Made by a program: the position numbers and the translations under genes. From NCBI GenBank assembly GCA_900321895.1, contig ONYB01000027.1, forward strand, positions 1 through 10,617: a stretch of 10,617 bases of DNA. Reading direction: 5' to 3'. Positions 1 through 7,328 of the stretch are shown one piece after another. The stretch's first letter is position 1. Each line of letters opens with the position of its first letter. A model generated the notes under the pieces. The model saw only the letters and a program-made list of their open reading frames with translations, ran no database searches and was not told the DNA's origin. This DNA is from an uncultured Brachyspira sp. GTDB lineage: Bacteria > Cyanobacteriota > Vampirovibrionia > Gastranaerophilales > Gastranaerophilaceae.

Positions 1-643
1 AAAAAGGGCAAACGGAAAATATATTGTTTTTGTAAATTCGGACGATTATTTCAGCACAAATAAGGCGATAAGTCTTTCTGTCGATGCATTGGAAAAAGAA
101 AACGCAGATTATTCCTATGCGACGACTTATCTGCTTGTAGAAGAAAATCATAAACTTTCTTCAATAAGAAAGCCTGTAGTTTGGAAATCGTTTTTCAAAA
201 TGCCATTTTGCCACCAAACTATGTTTTGTAAAGTTGATATGATAAAAGAACTGGGCTGTTTTGATGAAAATAAAAAAATTACATCTGATTATGAACTTTA
301 TTTAAAAGCTTTGTTTCACGGATATAAGGGTGTTGAAGTGAAAGAACAAATTATGACATTTAGAGCTGGCGGTATGTCTGATAATGTGGAGGGGTTTAAA
401 AAAGAAAGGTGTGAACTTTTTAAAAAAATATATGCACCATTCTATGAGTTGTCAGATGTTCAAATACATGAAATTTATGAAAATTCATATTTTCCGATAT
501 CGCTTGCGTTTAAGCTTGCAAAATATTTAAGATTTTCTGACAGAATAAGGTTTTTGTATGAAGAAATTCGCCGTTTTATATTTCAGGTGAGAACTTCTAA
601 AAAACATAGGTTGGTGAGAGTATTCGGGCATCGCTTTGTATAG
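1..643 (+). CDS. Family 2 glycosyltransferase, C-terminal part (5' end outside window)
   Basis: The reading frame is already open at base 2 and runs without a stop to TAG at 641-643, so the true start lies upstream. The first visible residues contain GKYIVFVNSDDYF, the family GT2 (GT-A fold) pattern in which the Asp-Asp pair binds the divalent metal and the nucleotide sugar. About 60-75 residues later comes FCKVDMIKELGCFDE followed by SDYELYLKAL, the usual GT2 segment around the acceptor site and catalytic base. The last 80 or so residues are basic and aromatic and look like a family-specific tail. There is no membrane segment in the visible part. It probably transfers a sugar from a nucleotide donor onto a surface glycan at the cytoplasmic face of the membrane; donor and acceptor cannot be told. 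The TTG at 89 is internal and is not a start. It precedes gmd in the same direction with a 125-base gap holding a promoter, so the two are probably separate units of one glycan locus. Confidence 0.85.
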   Translation, partial: KRANGKYIVFVNSDDYFSTNKAISLSVDALEKENADYSYATTYLLVEENHKLSSIRKPVVWKSFFKMPFCHQTMFCKVDMIKELGCFDENKKITSDYELYLKALFHGYKGVEVKEQIMTFRAGGMSDNVEGFKKERCELFKKIYAPFYELSDVQIHEIYENSYFPISLAFKLAKYLRFSDRIRFLYEEIRRFIFQVRTSKKHRLVRVFGHRFV

Positions 644-689
644 ATTTTAAATATTGAGTTTTGGGTATTTCATTAATCTTTACAATATG

Positions 690-718
690 CTGACAAGTAT
701 ACATATTTAAAGTATTAT
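690..718 (+). promoter_or_regulatory. Sigma70-type promoter for gmd
   Basis: CTGACA at 690-695 (5 of 6 to TTGACA) is followed by a 17-base spacer and TATTAT at 713-718 (5 of 6 to TATAAT). This predicts a transcript start near 725 and a leader of about 44 bases before the gmd ATG. No terminator is visible between 644 and 690, so read-through from the upstream glycosyltransferase gene is also possible. Confidence 0.5.
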
Positions 719-756
719 GATAACATTGTATTATTAAAAACTAATAAGAAGAAAAT

Positions 757-763
757 AAAGAGG
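757..763 (+). promoter_or_regulatory. Ribosome binding site that fixes the gmd start
   Basis: AAAGAGG ends at 763, five bases before the ATG at 769. It overlaps the in-frame GTG at 763, which therefore cannot be the start. Confidence 0.7.
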
Positions 764-768
764 TGTTT

Positions 769-1857
769 ATGAAAAAAGCATTAATAACAGGTATTACAGG
801 GCAAGACGGTGCATATCTCGCAGAACTTTTGCTTGAAAAAGGTTATGAAGTTCACGGGATGAAAAGACGTTCTTCATCTTTTAATACTCAAAGAATTGAT
901 CATTTGTATAAAGATATTCATGATAAAAAATCAAGATTTAAACTTCATTATGGAGATTTAACAGACAGTACAAATATTATCAGATTGGTTCAAGAAATTC
1001 AGCCTGATGAAATTTATAACCTTGCTGCACAATCACACGTAAGAGTTTCTTTTGATTGTCCTGAATATACTGCAAATGCTGACGGTTTGGGAACTTTGAG
1101 AATTCTTGACGCAATAAGAATTTTGGGATTGGAAAAGAAAACAAAATTCTATCAAGCATCAACTTCCGAACTCTACGGTTTGGTTCAAGAAACTCCGCAA
1201 AAGGAAACTACACCGTTCTACCCACGTTCACCTTACGCTTGTGCAAAACTTTATGCTTATTGGATTACGGTAAACTACAGAGAAGGTTATGATATTTTTG
1301 CCGCAAACGGTATTTTGTTTAACCACGAATCTCCTCGACGTGGCGAAACTTTCGTTACAAGAAAAATTACAAGAGCTGCTGTTAGAATTAAGCTCGGTTT
1401 GGAAGATAAATTGTACCTCGGAAACCTTTCTTCAAAACGTGACTGGGGACATGCAAAAGATTATGTTGAAGGTATGTGGAGAATTCTTCAACAAGATAAA
1501 CCTCAAGATTATGTTCTTGCAACAGGGGTTACAACAACAATCAGAGATTTCTGTAAAATGGCATTCAAAGAAGTCGGTATTGACTTAGACTTTATCGGAA
1601 CAGGTGTGGATGAAAAAGGTGTTGATAAAGCAACCGGCAGAGTTATTATTGAGGTTGATCCGAGATACTTCCGCCCTACAGAAGTTGATTTGCTTTTAGG
1701 CGATTCTTCTAAGGCAAGAAAAGAGCTCGGTTGGGAACCTAAATACGACCTTCCTGCACTCGTTAAAGAAATGGTTGAGGAAGATATGAAAGAAGCTCAA
1801 AAAGAAAAATTCCTGAAAAATGAAGGTTATGAAGTTTTAATTCCGCAGGAAGCATAA
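769..1857 (+). CDS. gmd: GDP-mannose 4,6-dehydratase
   Basis: Converts GDP-D-mannose to GDP-4-keto-6-deoxy-D-mannose in the cytoplasm, the first step to GDP-L-fucose, GDP-D-rhamnose, GDP-perosamine and related sugars. It is a short-chain dehydratase: the NADP-binding glycine motif TGITGQDG is at residues 7-14, the catalytic Thr132-Ser133-Glu134 triplet lies in ASTSELYG, and Tyr156-x3-Lys160 lies in SPYACAKLYAYW. The family segments RRSSSFNTQRIDHLY (34-47) and NHESPRRGETFVTRKI (185-200) are intact. At 362 residues it matches the family (about 345-375). The ATG at 769 is chosen over the GTG at 763 because the ribosome binding site overlaps the GTG. No GDP-fucose synthase or perosamine synthase gene lies next to it here; the next gene, six bases on, is a glycosyltransferase. 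Its last 25 or so residues are a charged tail. Recognition is by conserved motifs throughout and is secure. Confidence 0.97.
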   Translation: MKKALITGITGQDGAYLAELLLEKGYEVHGMKRRSSSFNTQRIDHLYKDIHDKKSRFKLHYGDLTDSTNIIRLVQEIQPDEIYNLAAQSHVRVSFDCPEYTANADGLGTLRILDAIRILGLEKKTKFYQASTSELYGLVQETPQKETTPFYPRSPYACAKLYAYWITVNYREGYDIFAANGILFNHESPRRGETFVTRKITRAAVRIKLGLEDKLYLGNLSSKRDWGHAKDYVEGMWRILQQDKPQDYVLATGVTTTIRDFCKMAFKEVGIDLDFIGTGVDEKGVDKATGRVIIEVDPRYFRPTEVDLLLGDSSKARKELGWEPKYDLPALVKEMVEEDMKEAQKEKFLKNEGYEVLIPQEA

Positions 1858-1863
1858 ATTTTT

Positions 1864-2925
1864 ATGAAAAAACTTTTATATGTTAACCATGCTTTTCATA
1901 ATAAAACAAAGTCAACTAACTTCCTTCAAGAAATGTTGAAAACCCAATATGAAGTGGAGTTTTTTGGCTTTGATAGTTATAATGATTCGTTTGAAAAGTT
2001 TTCAGAACTCGACGGCAAAGAATTTGATACGGTTGTACTGTTTCAGATAATGCCGCCGATTTCCTTGTTGAAAAAGTATGTAAAATTCAATCATATTGCG
2101 TTTTTTCCGATGTATGACGCAACTCATTTTTTTAATATCCCGATTTGGAGTGAGTATCGTGATTGCAATATAATAAATTTTTCATCAACTTTGCATAAAA
2201 AATGTCAAGAACTCGGGCTTTCGTCTTATTATGTTCAATATTTCCCAAAACCTGTTCAAATAGAGGATGAAGGCGATGAAAAATCAATATTTTTCTGGCA
2301 AAGACGTGAAAAAATCAGTCCGAAAATTATGGAAAAAGTCCTTGATGTAAAAAGTTTGAATAAAGTTTATTTGCACCAAGTTCCGGATCCCGAAAACAAG
2401 ATTGTTGAACCGCCAAAAGTTTTCGAAGGTAAGATTGTTGTTTCAAATTGGTTTGACACAAAAGATGAAATGGAAAAATATATTCAAAAATCTGCTCTGT
2501 ATTTTGCACCGAGAGAATATGAAGGTATCGGGATGAGCTTTTTAGAAGCAATGGCTGCGGGCAGATGTGTGATTTCTCCAAACAATCCGACAATGAACGA
2601 GTATATAAAAGACGGGCAGACGGGATTTTTGTATAATTTCAAAAAGCCTGAAAGAATTAATCTGAAAGATGTTAGAAAAATCCAAAAACAAACAGCGGAT
2701 TATATTAAAGAAGGTTTTAACAAATGGGAAAATGAAAAATTCAAAATCCTTGATTGGCTTGAGGTTTCGCCGTCTGAAAATTCTAACCCCGAGCTTATGG
2801 ACAAAAAAATCTTAATCAAAAAGCCTGAAAAGAAGCTGTTTTTTAAAATTTACACAACAAAAAAGACTGTTACATACAAGTTATTTAATTTATTCCCTGT
2901 AAAGATAAATCGCCACTCACATTAA
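1864..2925 (+). CDS. GT4-like glycosyltransferase (GT-B fold)
   Basis: A 353-residue protein that begins six bases after gmd, with AGGAAG about 11 bases upstream of its ATG. The C-terminal half has the retaining GT4 hallmark E-x7-E in PREYEGIGMSFLEAMAAG (Glu220 and Glu228), followed by ISPNNPTMNEYIKDGQTGFLY (about 237-257), the typical segment that contacts the nucleotide and phosphate. The N-terminal half (MKKLLYVNHAFHNKTKSTNF) is a weakly conserved Rossmann-type acceptor domain. The last 50 residues are lysine-rich with an aromatic tail (KLFFKIYTTKK), which could bind the membrane surface; there is no transmembrane segment. Placement right behind gmd suggests that it transfers a GDP-mannose-derived deoxysugar, but the donor is an inference. 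It is shorter in its N-terminal domain than many GT4 enzymes, so it may be a divergent subfamily. Confidence 0.8.
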   Translation: MKKLLYVNHAFHNKTKSTNFLQEMLKTQYEVEFFGFDSYNDSFEKFSELDGKEFDTVVLFQIMPPISLLKKYVKFNHIAFFPMYDATHFFNIPIWSEYRDCNIINFSSTLHKKCQELGLSSYYVQYFPKPVQIEDEGDEKSIFFWQRREKISPKIMEKVLDVKSLNKVYLHQVPDPENKIVEPPKVFEGKIVVSNWFDTKDEMEKYIQKSALYFAPREYEGIGMSFLEAMAAGRCVISPNNPTMNEYIKDGQTGFLYNFKKPERINLKDVRKIQKQTADYIKEGFNKWENEKFKILDWLEVSPSENSNPELMDKKILIKKPEKKLFFKIYTTKKTVTYKLFNLFPVKINRHSH

Positions 2926-2942
2926 AATGACTTCACATATTT

Positions 2943-3797
2943 GTGATTATGAGTTATTATATGAGTATACAGACCGAAAGCGAGAAAATTATGAAATCAG
3001 TTAAGGAAGTATCTACAGAATCGAAAATTTTGGACAGATTGAAAAATCATCCGACCTGCTTGGCATTAGCGAAGTATCTTTTTGCGGATGAAGAGTTGCA
3101 GGAAATGCAGGATTACTCAAATAATGTTTCAATAAGACGTTTGGGGTTTAACGACCACGGACCTGTTCACATGAGGCAGGTTGTCGGCAATGCTATTAAG
3201 ATGTTGAATATTTTGCACGAAGCAGGTATTCAAACCTCCCTTGAACATGAAGAAACAGGGACTTTTGAGGACAGTATGTGTGCTGTAATTTTGGCAGGTT
3301 TAATGCATGATTTGGGAATGGCAATCGGCAGACAAGGACATGAAGAAATGTCCGTTCTCCTTGCTCAACCGATTATTGAAAGAGCTTTAATGCACGTATT
3401 CCCTGACAATTTGCATAAGCGTGTAATTATTCGCTCGGTTGCGACAGAGGCGATTATCGGTCACATGTCCTCTAGAAAAATCCACTCAACCGAGGCTGGA
3501 ATTATTCTCGTTGCGGACGGTTGCGATATGACAAAGGGCAGAGCAAGAATTCCTCTTGCGATTAACACAACACCTCGTGTCGGCGATATCCATAAATATT
3601 CGGCAAATGCAATTAATCGTATCGGTATTCATCGTGGTGAAAGAAAACCTATTAAAATTGATATCGAAATGTCTGGCGATGTCGGATTTTTCCAAATTGA
3701 AGAAGTTCTTTTGACAAAAATCGACGCAAGTCCCGCAAAACAATATATCGAGCTTTATGCAGGTGTCGTCGGACAAGACAGAAAATGTTACCTCTAA
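2943..3797 (+). CDS. HD-domain phosphohydrolase-like protein
   Basis: Up to 284 residues with a full set of HD-superfamily metal ligands: His72/His76 in NDHGPVH, His122-Asp123 in GLMHDLGMAIGR, His133, His174 in IIGHMSS and Asp192/Asp195 in ADGCDMTKGRAR. This is a single HD hydrolase domain of the metal-dependent phosphohydrolase or phosphodiesterase type; the part after residue about 205 (PRVGDIHKYSANAINRI onward) is a separate alpha/beta segment. I recall similar proteins in archaea and various bacteria, but the substrate is not known to me. The start is uncertain: GTG 2943 and ATG 2949, 2961 and 2991 are all in frame and none has a strong ribosome binding site. The ATG at 2991 has GAG six bases upstream, in the same context (GAGAAAATTATG) as the TSCPD gene's site, and would give 268 residues without touching conserved residues. 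It lies 17 bases after the glycosyltransferase gene, so it is probably cotranscribed. Confidence 0.8.
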   Translation: MIMSYYMSIQTESEKIMKSVKEVSTESKILDRLKNHPTCLALAKYLFADEELQEMQDYSNNVSIRRLGFNDHGPVHMRQVVGNAIKMLNILHEAGIQTSLEHEETGTFEDSMCAVILAGLMHDLGMAIGRQGHEEMSVLLAQPIIERALMHVFPDNLHKRVIIRSVATEAIIGHMSSRKIHSTEAGIILVADGCDMTKGRARIPLAINTTPRVGDIHKYSANAINRIGIHRGERKPIKIDIEMSGDVGFFQIEEVLLTKIDASPAKQYIELYAGVVGQDRKCYL

Positions 3798-4588
3798 TTT
3801 AGCGGTATTGGTATTAAATATTTATAAAAATCGTATTCGGGAAAGTCTTTTGGTAGGCTTTCCCAGTATCTTATAATGAGCAGTCCCGATTTTTCCAGTT
3901 CGTAGCCGACCTTTTCGTCCCTCGTCAAATAAGGATAAACAAAAGGAACGTCAAATTTTGTCAGTTCAAATTTAAGTTCATTTTTCTCTCTGTATTTTTT
4001 GTGGAATTCTTGAAATTTTTCGAGCCGTTTCTCTTTTTCTTTTTCAAAATCAATTTGCGAGAGAAGGTTTTTTGTGCAATCAGAAATCTTTAAAATTTCC
4101 TCGTTATCAAGTCTTGTTTCGTTTTCTACAAGTTCTTCGTAAGATAATCTTGCGGAAAAGTTTTCGTAGGTGAATTTTTCTTTAGGAAAATCAATCTCAA
4201 ATTTTTGGGAAATATTCAATTCCGCACCGTCTTTTACGTTGAAAAATTTCCTGTAAGATTTGAAATCAGCAAGCCCGACCTCCGGCATGAAAGGATTGTG
4301 AGCGTTGTCGACAATGAGATTTTTATATTTTTGACTGAGTTTGAGAACATTTTTTGAGCAAATTCCAAAATAATTCGGGTAGAGAATAAAATCGTTTTTG
4401 CCAAAATTAAAGACAGGCATGAAGTTTTTGTCGATGTGGTAAAAATGAATGTTACAATTTTCCTTGCGTACCGCACGAATTACCGTCGGGCAGATATAAA
4501 ACGGCATAAAAATTTCTTCAATCCCGTAGGTTTTTATAATATATCTCAGGCAATTTCTGCCGAGGTTTAGTTGAATTTTATATCTCAT
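3794..4588 (-). CDS. Short, divergent DegT/DnrJ/EryC1-like PLP protein
   Basis: A 264-residue protein with fold-type I features of the DegT sugar aminotransferase group. The N-terminal helix and strand LNLGRNCLRYIIKTYGIEEI then FMPFYICPTVIRAV (about 8-40) match the start of the PLP domain. NYFG is at 72-75, and DNAH at 94-97 supplies the Asp expected to contact the PLP ring nitrogen. KSYRKFFNVKDGAEL (110-124) resembles the SxRKxxPVxDGG form of the lysine motif, making Lys114 the likely Schiff-base residue. The end, YLIPIPLN, looks like the usual LPxPxH segment, but the protein stops there. The family is normally 350-400 residues, so about 100 residues are missing, mainly between residue 125 and the C-terminal subdomain, which is replaced by a lysine/glutamate-rich helix (about 180-205). 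It may be a reduced enzyme or a non-catalytic relative. It is the last gene of the leftward unit, six bases after the DUF4145-like gene. Confidence 0.55.
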   Translation of the reverse strand: MRYKIQLNLGRNCLRYIIKTYGIEEIFMPFYICPTVIRAVRKENCNIHFYHIDKNFMPVFNFGKNDFILYPNYFGICSKNVLKLSQKYKNLIVDNAHNPFMPEVGLADFKSYRKFFNVKDGAELNISQKFEIDFPKEKFTYENFSARLSYEELVENETRLDNEEILKISDCTKNLLSQIDFEKEKEKRLEKFQEFHKKYREKNELKFELTKFDVPFVYPYLTRDEKVGYELEKSGLLIIRYWESLPKDFPEYDFYKYLIPIPLN

Positions 4589-4594
4589 AATCGC

Positions 4595-5269
4595 CTACAA
4601 AATCAGGATTATCGCTAAGGTTATCGTTGCAACTATTGTGGACAAAATCAGCAAAAATTTAAACCAGGAGAATTTTTTGCCTGTTTGTTTTTTTGTTACA
4701 CTGTATTGTCTTTTGGATTTTACGGGTTTGGACGATTTGGTGGAGGTCGAATTTTTTTGTAATTTTTCGGCTTTTTTAAGTTCTTTTTTCTTTTCGGCAA
4801 GGTATTTTTCCTGCAAAGTTTTTGTGCGACTTTTTTTGCCCGTAATCAGCAGTTCTTCATCATAGACAAGATTTTCCAGTTTCGGATCATAGTCAGGTTG
4901 TGTTGTTGCAAAATTAATCGCCGCTTCAAATGCTCTTTGCAAACATTCTAAAGCCGCAATGCCGCTGTTTTTAGAGGTTTGAGAGTGAGCCGCCTCGTTA
5001 CCGCTCTTTTTTAAAAAATACAAGTCGTCAAGAAATTCTTTTTCTCTCGGTGAGCCGTGCGATATATCCTTTAATGTCGCAAGCATTTCGTCAAAAGTGT
5101 CGTCAGGCATACGTTTGTCTTTGAGAACTTTTTTGCAGATATTTTCGGCGAATTTTCTCGTCTGGATTATGCATTGGTCAAAATACTCGTCACGATAGAG
5201 TTTTTCGGCATCCAAGGCTAGTTTAAATAAACTGCTGTCGATTTCTTTTAAAAATTGAAAATTATTCAT
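4595..5269 (-). CDS. DUF4145-like protein with C-terminal membrane anchor
   Basis: A 224-residue protein in three parts. Residues 1-120 are helical with the pattern of DUF4145: QTRKFAENICKKVL (36-49) and SGNEAAHS (89-96), i.e. an Arg-x3-Glu helix and a Gly-Asn-x-Ala-Ala-His helix. This domain is best known at the N terminus of type I restriction HsdR subunits and, from memory, belongs with the HEPN-like all-helical folds. Residues about 144-200 are a Lys/Ser/Thr-rich, highly basic linker. Residues 202-224 (WFKFLLILSTIVATITLAIILIL region) form one hydrophobic segment at the very C terminus, so the protein should be tail-anchored with its soluble domain in the cytoplasm. Its ATG overlaps the stop codon of the lytic transglycosylase gene by one base (TAATG), which suggests translational coupling. 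No function can be given. The link to a cell-wall enzyme rather than a restriction system is unusual. Confidence 0.7.
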   Translation of the reverse strand: MNNFQFLKEIDSSLFKLALDAEKLYRDEYFDQCIIQTRKFAENICKKVLKDKRMPDDTFDEMLATLKDISHGSPREKEFLDDLYFLKKSGNEAAHSQTSKNSGIAALECLQRAFEAAINFATTQPDYDPKLENLVYDEELLITGKKSRTKTLQEKYLAEKKKELKKAEKLQKNSTSTKSSKPVKSKRQYSVTKKQTGKKFSWFKFLLILSTIVATITLAIILIL

Positions 5270-7230
5270 TATTTGTCGTTACCTGTATAAATTCTCACGT
5301 AGTTCCAGTAACTTTTGAAAACTTTTTTGACGTATGTTTTGGTTTCCGGATACGGAATTTGTTCGACGAATTCGTCTGTGTCGTTGTAGTAAATTTTTTG
5401 TTTCCACGAATTTACGGAGCCTATTCCGCCGTTGTATGCTGCGATTGAGGAAACATCCATGCCTGATAACATGCTTTTCAAAAATGCATAATATGCGTTT
5501 CCTAACCTGATATTGTCGTGCGGATTTTTTAGATTAAAAGTAGAAATCCCGTTTTTTGAAGCGATTTCGTTTGCGGTTGCAGGCATGAGTTGCATTAAGC
5601 CGACTGCCCCGACACCACTCTGTGCATTCGGGTTGAAATAGCTTTCTTCCCTTGCGATAGCTTCCATTAAAGGAGCATTGTTGCCGTATTTTTCGGCATT
5701 AATTTTCATATCGTTGTAATAATGTTGAGGGTATACCAAACGCCATCTCATGTCGTACTTGTCGGGTTTTGTTGCAAGTGCGTCCATGGCATCTCTGGCA
5801 GTTACCATAGAGTTGCTGTAGTCGCCTTTTCTATATAAAATCCAACTTTTCAAAAACTCGTCGCCTCGAGAAAATTCTTCTAAAATATCGTAATCTTCTA
5901 AAGAAATTAAGGTTTCGATTATGGCAGGTTTGTGTTTGTACGGGTATTCTACCGGCAATTCCGGAATTTGGGTTGTGATAGTTGTTCCGTGGTTGTGGTT
6001 CATCCGTAAGTATGCACGATAAGCATAGTAGTTGTCGGGATATCTGGCAATTACGCTCCTGTAATAACCCATATATCCGCTGTAATCTTGTTTTTTCTCG
6101 CAAATCCTCCCCATCCAATACATTACCATTGGCACATATTGTGATTTTTTGAACTTATTTAGGAAATCTCGTCCTATTTTTGTTGCCCCGTTCAAGTCGT
6201 TTTTGCGAATTGTTTCAAGAAAAATTTGTGATTGTGCGTCTTCTACAAACTCGCTCCTCGGGAAGGCAAGGTAGAGATTTTTGAAGCATTGCGACTTGTC
6301 TGCAGAATTTGCATAAGTGCATTTTACATCCCAAATGTAGTCTTTGCCCTTAGATTTTGCAAAGTTCAGCAATTTGCTTGCCCCTTCGTATTTTGACGGG
6401 TAGAGCAACAGATAGGTGTCGACTGCGTCGTAGACGTCTTGGTTGTCAATGTATTTTGCGTGGTTTTGCAATCCCCATTCGGTGAGGTATTTTACACGTG
6501 GTTTGTTGCCTAGTTTGTAGGCATTTTGAACTTCTATTGCCCACGAGTCTTTAAAATCAACTTTTGACAAGATTTTTTCAGCTTTTTCATATTCATTAAA
6601 AAGGTAATACGATTTTGCCATTAGAAGGTAATCGTCCGAAGAAATTGACTTGTCAAGGCTGAGCCAATTTTCGATTACGTTGAGAGCAAGTCTTCCTGTC
6701 GGGGCTTTTGTAAGGTAATGTCTGAAGTGATTTTCTACATCAATTTTGCCTGAAAGCGGAAAAATTTTGTCTTTGGAGTTTTTATATCCGTCCATTAAAA
6801 GAATGCCCGAATAATATTCTGCGGCGATTGCAAAATCTGTGTGCGGATAAGATGAAATTATGTTGTCAAAATATTTTTTTGCTGTGTGCGGGTCGGTTTT
6901 GACAAGAGCTTGAGCCGCCATATATTTTGATTTTGGACTTAATTTGTGTTTCGGATAGATTTTGAAAAGAGTTTTATATTTTTTTACGGCGGTTTTGTTG
7001 TCCTCAATTTTTGCGGCACAATCAGCCTGATGATAAATTGCAATCGGCTTTAGAGGCGAAAAAAAACTTATGCGGGAAAACAGATAATACGCATTTTGAT
7101 AATTTTCTTTTTGCACATCTGCGAGAGCTTCTCTATAAATTTTTTCGGTCTTAGCCGGCGGTTGGCTGAGAAATGCTACTGCAATGCTTGCAAGAACCAA
7201 AACGCTCCCTATAATTAAACCCTTTTTCAT
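5269..7230 (-). CDS. Membrane-anchored soluble-type lytic murein transglycosylase (Slt70-like)
   Basis: Cleaves the MurNAc-GlcNAc bond of peptidoglycan to give 1,6-anhydro ends; acts outside the cytoplasmic membrane. Numbered from the ATG at 7230 (653 residues): a signal peptide or N-terminal anchor (MKKGLIIGSVLVLASIAVAFL) at 1-21, then about 480 residues of TPR-like helices (for example YREALADVQKENYQNAYYLF and HFRHYL-type repeats), then a C-terminal SLT domain from about 520. The catalytic Glu is Glu529 in AIAREES, followed by GAVGLMQLMPAT, the LGNAYYAFLKSML helix and AAYNGG, the usual order of GEWL-fold motifs. The overall plan and length match E. coli Slt70 (645 residues). ATG 7230 is preferred over ATG 7242: GGAAG lies six bases before it, and the predicted transcript starts at about 7242. 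It is the first gene of a leftward unit with the DUF4145-like and PLP-like genes. Confidence 0.9.
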   Translation of the reverse strand: MKKGLIIGSVLVLASIAVAFLSQPPAKTEKIYREALADVQKENYQNAYYLFSRISFFSPLKPIAIYHQADCAAKIEDNKTAVKKYKTLFKIYPKHKLSPKSKYMAAQALVKTDPHTAKKYFDNIISSYPHTDFAIAAEYYSGILLMDGYKNSKDKIFPLSGKIDVENHFRHYLTKAPTGRLALNVIENWLSLDKSISSDDYLLMAKSYYLFNEYEKAEKILSKVDFKDSWAIEVQNAYKLGNKPRVKYLTEWGLQNHAKYIDNQDVYDAVDTYLLLYPSKYEGASKLLNFAKSKGKDYIWDVKCTYANSADKSQCFKNLYLAFPRSEFVEDAQSQIFLETIRKNDLNGATKIGRDFLNKFKKSQYVPMVMYWMGRICEKKQDYSGYMGYYRSVIARYPDNYYAYRAYLRMNHNHGTTITTQIPELPVEYPYKHKPAIIETLISLEDYDILEEFSRGDEFLKSWILYRKGDYSNSMVTARDAMDALATKPDKYDMRWRLVYPQHYYNDMKINAEKYGNNAPLMEAIAREESYFNPNAQSGVGAVGLMQLMPATANEIASKNGISTFNLKNPHDNIRLGNAYYAFLKSMLSGMDVSSIAAYNGGIGSVNSWKQKIYYNDTDEFVEQIPYPETKTYVKKVFKSYWNYVRIYTGNDK

Positions 7231-7248
7231 TTTATCTTCCATAATATT

Positions 7249-7257
7249 ATTGTAGCA
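7249..7257 (-). promoter_or_regulatory. Extended -10 promoter for the lytic transglycosylase unit
   Basis: On the - strand the sequence reads TGCTACAAT, an extended -10 element (TGn plus TACAAT). No good -35 is visible at 17 bases. The transcript would begin near 7242, which leaves a 12-base leader carrying GGAAG before ATG 7230. Confidence 0.5.
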
Positions 7258-7290
7258 TGAAAAGATTTTGGGGTGATAATCGGTTTTGAT

Positions 7291-7320
7291 ATTAAAAAAG
7301 GCAGGACTTTCGCCCTGCCT
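7291..7320 (-). terminator. Intrinsic terminator of hsp20
   Basis: Read on the - strand, AGGCAGG (7320-7314) pairs with CCTGCCT (7305-7299). The interior GCGAAAGT can add a G-U and a C-G pair closing a GAAA tetraloop. The stem is followed by a run of T (7298-7294). It starts nine bases after the hsp20 stop codon and insulates the transglycosylase promoter. Confidence 0.85.
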
Positions 7321-7328
7321 GAAACTTT

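Noticed and set aside
980..1588. Frames on the - strand (980-1162) and in a second + frame (1289-1588) inside gmd
   Set aside because: They lie wholly within a gene with full family motifs, have no start signals and no recognisable domain.
2327..2593. Antisense frame within the GT4-like gene
   Set aside because: Shadow of the real gene; its region encodes the E-x7-E motif on the + strand.
2933..2946. TCACA-TATT-TGTGA palindrome in front of the HD gene
   Set aside because: Short AT-rich dyad overlapping a possible start codon; not a CRP/FNR arrangement and no promoter next to it.
3486..3776. Antisense frame of 96 codons in the HD gene
   Set aside because: Covers the conserved HD metal-ligand region in another frame and has no start signals.
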